Made by a program: the position numbers and the translations under genes. A model generated the notes under the pieces. The model saw only the letters and a list, made by a program, of their open reading frames with translations, did no database searches and was not told where the DNA came from. A DNA stretch of 64,000 nt from Bacillota bacterium (lineage in GTDB: Bacteria > Bacillota > Clostridia > Lachnospirales > Lachnospiraceae), in assembly GCA_023439505.1 (NCBI GenBank), contig JAEXNR010000037.1, forward strand, positions 124,001-188,000. The letters are read 5' to 3'. Every line of letters begins with the position of its first letter. The stretch's first letter is position 1. This document shows positions 59,456-64,000 of the stretch, piece after piece.

Positions 59456-59547
59456 AACAAGGGTCTGTTGCAAAGCGCTTAGAAAAGATAATTTCAGTGA
59501 GAATTCATTATCTTTTCTTTTGCCTTGCTTTGCAGCAGTCTCTTGTT
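59456..59547 (+). repeat. long hairpin element 2 (terminal inverted repeat type)
   Basis: The 21-nt ends (59456-59476 and 59527-59547) pair with one mismatch and two G-T wobbles; core CTGTTGCAAAGC / GCTTTGCAGCAG. Inside, AGAAAAGATAAT (59481-59492) pairs perfectly with ATTATCTTTTCT (59507-59518). It lies between asp23 and nusB, ending 18 bp before the nusB ribosome binding site. May terminate the asp23 transcript or attenuate read-through. Confidence 0.75.
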
Positions 59548-59579
59548 ATTTGTTTTGCGGATATGGAGGAAACCGGAAC

Positions 59580-59984
59580 GTGACAAGAAGAGAAATAAGA
59601 GAACATGTTTTTATCATGCTGTTTCGTAAGGATTTTTATGATTCAGAGGAACTGAGGGAGCAAATAGAATATTATATCGCAGAGTTAGGTGAGCCGACGC
59701 TTGAGGAGAATGTATATCTTACCACACGTTTTCAAACGGTGGTTGAGCATTTGCCTGAAATTGATAAAACACTGGAACGGATTTCCAGCGGATGGAAGTT
59801 AAACCGTATGGGGAAGGTGGATTTAACAATTCTGCGGCTGGCTGTATTTGAGATGAATTTTGACGATAGAATTCCGGTTAAAGTTGCCATAAATGAAGCG
59901 GTTGAACTGGCGAAGACCTTCGGAGGAGATGAGTCACCTGCCTTCATCAATGGGGTACTGGCAAAACTGGCGTCAGAAGTTTAG
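59580..59984 (+). CDS. nusB: transcription antitermination factor NusB
   Basis: RNA-binding factor of 134 residues acting with NusE in rRNA antitermination. All-helical NusB fold: TRREIREHVFIMLF, WKLNRMGKVDLTILRLAVFE and KVAINEAVELAKTFGGDESP with FINGVLAKLA. GTG start at 59580 has GGAGGA 9 nt upstream; the longer frame from 59520 would start inside the hairpin element. Followed by xseA after 20 bp. Confidence 0.94.
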   Translation: MTRREIREHVFIMLFRKDFYDSEELREQIEYYIAELGEPTLEENVYLTTRFQTVVEHLPEIDKTLERISSGWKLNRMGKVDLTILRLAVFEMNFDDRIPVKVAINEAVELAKTFGGDESPAFINGVLAKLASEV

Positions 59985-60004
59985 GGACAAGCTGGGGAGG
60001 ATAT

Positions 60005-61225
60005 ATGGGACAGGCCTATTCGGTTACTGAGGTAAATCAGTATATAAAAAATATGTTTATGAAAGACCGGATCCTTAACTTTATTTATATCAAAGGAGAA
60101 GTATCCAACTGTAAATATCATACTTCCGGACATATCTATTTTACACTTAAGGATCATCAGGGGCAGCTTGCCTGTGTTATGTTTGCCGGTCAGCGAAAGG
60201 GATTGAAATTCCGGCTGGAGGAAGGGCAGAGTGTGATTGCGCTGGGAAGTATCAATGTATACGAAAGAGACGGTAAATACCAGCTTTATGCCAGTGAAAT
60301 CATCTTAGACGGATTAGGGATATTATATGAGCGCTTCGAGAAACTGAAGAAGGATCTGGAAGCAGAAGGCTTATTTGATCAGACATACAAAAAACCAATT
60401 CCCCGGTTCCCGAATAAAGTAGGGATTGTTACAGCCTCCACGGGGGCTGCAATTCAGGATATTGTGAATATATCGAGGAGAAGAAACCCTTATGTCCAGT
60501 TGATCTTGTATCCTGCACTGGTGCAGGGAATCGGATCAGCGGAAAGTGTTGCCAAAGGAATCAGAATTCTTGACAGGATGGGGCTTGATACCATCATCAT
60601 TGGCAGAGGCGGGGGCTCCATTGAAGATTTATGGGCATTTAATGAAGAGATTGTAGCCAGAGCAATCTTCCGGTGTAAAACGCCGATTATATCTGCTGTG
60701 GGACATGAAACAGATGTCACGATTGCAGATTATGCAGCTGACCTGAGAGCACCGACACCTTCGGCAGCAGCTGAGCTGGCGGTAAATGATTATATGGCAT
60801 ATCAGACAATGCTCAGGGATTACCGGCGGCAGCTGACCAACGGACTGACACAAAAAATCACATATCGGCAGGCAAAGCTGAATGAATTGAAGCTCAGGCT
60901 GGAACTGGTCAGTCCTGCCTATCAAATTCGGCAAAAGAGGCAGCTGCTTATGGAGTATGAACATACGCTTCAAAATAAGATAAATCAAACATTGATCGGG
61001 AAAAGACATAAATTGGAATTATATCTGATGAAATTTGAGGGATTGTCACCGCTTAAGAAATTAAGCAAAGGATATGGTTTGGTGGTTGGCGAAGATAATA
61101 AACCGCTGCAAAGTATAACAAAGGTAAAAAAGGGCGATCATCTGACTATCTCCCTGCTTGACGGTGATATTCGAACAACGGTTGAGGAATTAAGCGCAGT
61201 TGAAAGAGATCGGGGATCAAGATAG
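60005..61225 (+). CDS. xseA: exodeoxyribonuclease VII large subunit
   Basis: Nuclease subunit of 406 residues. OB-fold N-domain (about 1-105; SNCKYHTSGHIYFTLKD), catalytic core with GIVTASTGAAIQDI, IIIGRGGGSIEDLWAFNEE and ISAVGHETDVTIADYAADLRAPTPSAAA, then a coiled-coil part that binds XseB. GGGGAGG precedes the ATG. Complete. Confidence 0.95.
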   Translation: MGQAYSVTEVNQYIKNMFMKDRILNFIYIKGEVSNCKYHTSGHIYFTLKDHQGQLACVMFAGQRKGLKFRLEEGQSVIALGSINVYERDGKYQLYASEIILDGLGILYERFEKLKKDLEAEGLFDQTYKKPIPRFPNKVGIVTASTGAAIQDIVNISRRRNPYVQLILYPALVQGIGSAESVAKGIRILDRMGLDTIIIGRGGGSIEDLWAFNEEIVARAIFRCKTPIISAVGHETDVTIADYAADLRAPTPSAAAELAVNDYMAYQTMLRDYRRQLTNGLTQKITYRQAKLNELKLRLELVSPAYQIRQKRQLLMEYEHTLQNKINQTLIGKRHKLELYLMKFEGLSPLKKLSKGYGLVVGEDNKPLQSITKVKKGDHLTISLLDGDIRTTVEELSAVERDRGSR

Positions 61226-61266
61226 GAACTCACAGGATCCGGTATTGACAGGAAAGGAGCATTATT

Positions 61267-61476
61267 TTGGCTGATAAAGAAATGAAACTGGAAGAGTCAT
61301 TTGATAGAATTGAGCATATTATAAAGGAAATGGAAAGGGCAGAAGTCTCCCTGGAGGATTCCTTTCATCTTTATCAGGAAGGAATGAAGCTTTTAAAGGT
61401 CTGTAATGATTCCATTGATAAAGTAGAGAAACAGTTGGTAATGTTAAATGAAAATGGAGAATCAAATGAACTTTGA
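61267..61476 (+). CDS. xseB: exodeoxyribonuclease VII small subunit
   Basis: Helical hairpin protein of 69 residues that joins XseA. LEESFDRIEHIIKEMERAEV, SLEDSFHLYQEGMKLLKVC and VEKQLVMLNENGE match the family. TTG start at 61267 with AAAGGAG upstream. Its end overlaps ispA by 11 bp. Confidence 0.93.
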   Translation: MADKEMKLEESFDRIEHIIKEMERAEVSLEDSFHLYQEGMKLLKVCNDSIDKVEKQLVMLNENGESNEL

Positions 61477-62383
61477 TATACAACGGCAGCAGCGGGTTAC
61501 CCATATTGAAGCAGTAATAAAACAGTATGCTCCGGTTGGGGAAGGATATCAGCAAGTGATTATGGAGGCTATGAACTATAGTCTGATGGCGGGAGGAAAA
61601 AGACTCAGACCTATGTTAATGGAGGAGACTTTTTGCCTTTTCGGCGGCAAACATCAACCGTTGATTGAACCTTTTATGGTTGCCCTTGAGATGATACACA
61701 CCTATTCGCTGGTACATGATGATCTTCCTGCAATGGATAACGATGATTACCGGAGAGGAAGAAAGACCACGCATGTTGTATATGGGGAAGCCTTGGGAAT
61801 ATTAGCGGGGGATGGTCTGCTTAATTATGCCTTCGAAACGGCAGCTAAGACATTCGGATTGATCGAGGGAGCAGATGAGACACAGGAATTACAGTATTAT
61901 AAAAGAGTGACAAAGGCACTGGAGATTTTATCGAATAAAGCAGGCATATATGGAATGATCGGCGGGCAGGTAATTGATATGGAAGGGACTGACCTTCTGG
62001 CAGACCGACAACGTTTGGATCATATGTATCATCTGAAGACCGGTGCTCTAATAGAGGCTGCCATGATGATTGGTGCTGTTTTGGCAGGAGCGGAGGATAC
62101 ACAGGTACGTAAAATAGAAGCAATAGCCGGAGATATCGGACTTGCTTTTCAAATAAAAGATGATATTCTGGATGTGACCAGTACGGCGCAAGTGCTGGGA
62201 AAGCCCATTCACAGTGATGAGAAGAATGCGAAAACAACGTATGTCAGTATCCTTGGCCTTACCCGTGCAGAGCAGGAGGTCGAAAGAATATCAAAACGCG
62301 CATTGGAAGAGTATGATGCTCTTTCCCTTGAGAATGAATTTTTGAGAGAACTAATCATTGAATTGATCGATAGAAAGAATTAA
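61466..62383 (+). CDS. ispA: polyprenyl (farnesyl/geranyl) diphosphate synthase
   Basis: Isoprenoid chain-elongating enzyme of 305 residues. First aspartate-rich motif in LVHDDLPAMDNDDYRRGRKT, second in FQIKDDILDVTS; GGKRLRPML and IYGMIGGQVIDMEG are also typical. Farnesyl diphosphate is the likely product for the ispA-dxs context. Start 61466 has GGAG 6 nt upstream and overlaps xseB; ATGs at 61448 and 61454 are in frame but lack spacing. Confidence 0.92.
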   Translation: MNFDIQRQQRVTHIEAVIKQYAPVGEGYQQVIMEAMNYSLMAGGKRLRPMLMEETFCLFGGKHQPLIEPFMVALEMIHTYSLVHDDLPAMDNDDYRRGRKTTHVVYGEALGILAGDGLLNYAFETAAKTFGLIEGADETQELQYYKRVTKALEILSNKAGIYGMIGGQVIDMEGTDLLADRQRLDHMYHLKTGALIEAAMMIGAVLAGAEDTQVRKIEAIAGDIGLAFQIKDDILDVTSTAQVLGKPIHSDEKNAKTTYVSILGLTRAEQEVERISKRALEEYDALSLENEFLRELIIELIDRKN

Positions 62384-62459
62384 CGGATTTGATCCGCTTT
62401 CGTATGAGGAGACGCAAAAAGACTGATCATTTCATACTTTGAAATGGGGTGAATGAAAA

Positions 62460-64000
62460 ATGCCGAAAATAATGGATGGCATTAATAAGGCAAATGATAT
62501 AAAGAATATTAACAGTCAGGATTATGCGAATCTGGCTGAAGAGATACGCAGTTTTCTCGTTCAGAATATAAGCCAGACGGGAGGACATCTTGCCTCCAAT
62601 CTCGGAGTAGTGGAGCTTACCATGGCGCTTCATTTATTTCTTGATTTTCCGCAGGATAAACTGGTTTGGGATGTAGGACATCAGGCGTATACCCATAAGC
62701 TTCTTACCGGAAGAAGAGAGCTGTTTTCTACGTTAAGGCAGATGGATGGAATCAGCGGATTCCCAAAACATGAAGAAAGCGATTGTGATTCTTTTGATAC
62801 GGGTCACAGCTCAACTGCCATATCTGCTGCCCTGGGACTGGTAAAGGCAAGAGATTTAAGTCAACAGGACCATAAGGTAGTGGCAGTGCTTGGAGATGGT
62901 GCCTTAACCGGAGGTATGGCCTATGAAGCGCTCAACAATGCAGGAAGATTAAAATCTAATATGATAATCGTCCTGAATGATAATAATATGTCCATCTCTG
63001 AAAATGTGGGAGGAATGGCAAATTATCTGGCAAAACTTAGAACAAATTCAAAGTATACAGGATTTAAGGAAAATATGGAGAATGCGTTAAATCAGATGCC
63101 GGGAATCGGAAAAACAATCGCAGAGAAACTAAAAAGATCAAAGGATGCGATTAAATATATTATGCTGCCCAGTATGTTTTTTGAGGACATGGGATTGACT
63201 TATATCGGGCCCATCGACGGTCATAATACGGAACAATTATTAATTGCATTCAAAGCTGCGGCGAAAGCGAAAAAGGCTGTTGTAATTCATGTTTTAACTA
63301 AGAAAGGGAAAGGGTATCGTTTCGCTGAAAAATACCCCAGTGTATTTCACGGAGTGGATCCCTTTGATATCACCAGCGGTCAGCCTGTAGCGAAAAAAGG
63401 CATTTCTTATACGAAGGTATATTCGGATGCTATGATTAAGCTGGGAGAGAAGAATGACAAAATAGTTGCCATTTCGGCTGCCATGCCCTTTGGGACAGGG
63501 TTATCGGAGTTTAAAAGAAAGTATCCGGAACGTTTTTTTGATGTTGGAATTGCGGAGGAACATGCCGTGACCTTTGCGGCGGGTCTTGCCATGGGAGGCT
63601 TAAGGCCGGTTGTAGCTATTTACTCAACATTTCTTCAAAGAGCATATGACCAGATTATTCATGATGTGTGTATGAATAGCCTTCCGGTGGTATTTATTAT
63701 AGATCGAGCGGGAATTTCCGGCAGGGACGGGGAAACCCATCAGGGGATCTTTGATTTGTCCTTTTTATCCCACATTCCGAACCTGGTAGTTATGGCTCCC
63801 AAGAATGGCAGTGAATTGGTGGAGATGCTTGCTTTTGCAGTATCCTATCCCGGTCCGGTTGCCATCAGATTTCCCAAGGGAGATGCTTATTCGGGTCTGA
63901 AGGAATATCAGGCACCAATTGAAGTCGGAAGAGACGAGATTCTGAGGGACGGAGAGGAGATTGCCATACTGGCGGTAGGAAGTATGGTAAAGGCCGGAGT
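62460..64000 (+). CDS. dxs: 1-deoxy-D-xylulose-5-phosphate synthase, 3' partial
   Basis: First enzyme of the MEP isoprenoid pathway, joining pyruvate and glyceraldehyde-3-phosphate with thiamine diphosphate. The frame is open from the ATG at 62460 to the window edge, 513 codons of an expected 620 or so. Visible: SNLGVVELTMALH, WDVGHQAYTHKLL, the ThDP motif GDGALTGGMAYEALNNAG, YIGPIDGHN, FDVGIAEEHAVTFAAG and RAGISGRDGETHQG. GGGGTG lies upstream. Last visible gene of the nusB-xseAB-ispA run; cut by the edge, not broken. Confidence 0.95.
   Translation, partial: MPKIMDGINKANDIKNINSQDYANLAEEIRSFLVQNISQTGGHLASNLGVVELTMALHLFLDFPQDKLVWDVGHQAYTHKLLTGRRELFSTLRQMDGISGFPKHEESDCDSFDTGHSSTAISAALGLVKARDLSQQDHKVVAVLGDGALTGGMAYEALNNAGRLKSNMIIVLNDNNMSISENVGGMANYLAKLRTNSKYTGFKENMENALNQMPGIGKTIAEKLKRSKDAIKYIMLPSMFFEDMGLTYIGPIDGHNTEQLLIAFKAAAKAKKAVVIHVLTKKGKGYRFAEKYPSVFHGVDPFDITSGQPVAKKGISYTKVYSDAMIKLGEKNDKIVAISAAMPFGTGLSEFKRKYPERFFDVGIAEEHAVTFAAGLAMGGLRPVVAIYSTFLQRAYDQIIHDVCMNSLPVVFIIDRAGISGRDGETHQGIFDLSFLSHIPNLVVMAPKNGSELVEMLAFAVSYPGPVAIRFPKGDAYSGLKEYQAPIEVGRDEILRDGEEIAILAVGSMVKAG

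Noticed and set aside
59520..59579. N-terminal extension of NusB
   Set aside because: Would begin inside the long hairpin element; the GTG at 59580 has a proper ribosome binding site.

Overview
The window looks like a chromosomal stretch from an endospore-forming, low-to-moderate GC Firmicute, most likely the family Lachnospiraceae (Clostridium cluster XIVa). This rests on the complete spoIIIAA-AH operon, a SpoVB flippase, a T-box leader in front of pheST, type 1B dihydroorotate dehydrogenase (pyrK-pyrD), and the clostridial gene orders iscR-iscS-iscU-mnmA and spoIIIA-asp23-nusB-xseA-xseB-ispA-dxs. The species is an inference; no rRNA gene is present. I see no tRNA, rRNA, CRISPR array, insertion sequence or prophage. 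Most of the window is housekeeping, with small accessory islands between.

Layout: 1-1270, end of a PAS-PAS-GGDEF protein; 1263-2843 (-), spoVB; 3050-6611, Fe-S and tRNA thiolation operon (Rrf2 regulator, cysteine desulfurase, IscU-type scaffold, MnmA); 6662-9275 (-), PHP phosphatase and RqcH; 9571-16729, a metal (probably copper) cluster of an HMA/membrane/cupredoxin-like fusion, a DUF2318 protein, CopA and a two-component system; 17235-19386, PadR/HAAS/DUF4097/PspC envelope module; 19460-20727 (-), CheY plus a CheX-like protein; 21112-25683, argS and two P-loop ATPases; 25696-31545, pyrimidine genes pyrC, pyrF, pyrK, pyrD, pyrE (with an inverted cyclophilin) and a small membrane protein; 31846-32904, queA; 32995-34785, ECF sigma factor, DUF4367 membrane protein and secreted protein; 35091-36494 (-), FAD oxidoreductase; 36904-40492, two tandem paralogous secreted proteins of unknown function; 40531-44344, T-box and pheST; 44581-49201, GNAT, MscL, YqeG, aroK, aroQ, an M24 aminopeptidase and efp; 49348-52297, a lipid-anchored or membrane-anchored unknown and a second PadR/HAAS module; 52453-53226 (-), aroE; 53455-58951, spoIIIAA-AH; 59062-64000, Asp23, nusB, xseA, xseB, ispA and the 5' part of dxs, which runs off the edge.

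How genes work together: the desulfurase feeds the Fe-S scaffold and MnmA; the CopA cluster pairs metal-binding extracytoplasmic domains with an exporter and a sensor pair; the pyr genes cover the last steps of UMP synthesis; aroK, aroQ and aroE belong to the shikimate pathway; ispA and dxs to isoprenoid synthesis; spoIIIAA-AH build the mother-cell part of the feeding-tube channel during engulfment.

The main observations beyond ordinary annotation are non-coding: a 68-bp dispersed repeat found twice, both times in a divergent intergenic region; an identical 23-mer at two sites 45 kb apart; two long hairpin elements sharing the same terminal inverted sequence; a cluster of about four 24-25 bp tandem repeats just upstream of a PadR promoter with two palindromic operators; and a hairpin that would cover the ribosome binding site of a secreted protein behind an ECF sigma factor. 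Starts were often moved downstream of the longest reading frame to the ATG/GTG/TTG that has a Shine-Dalgarno at proper spacing; these choices are stated in each entry.
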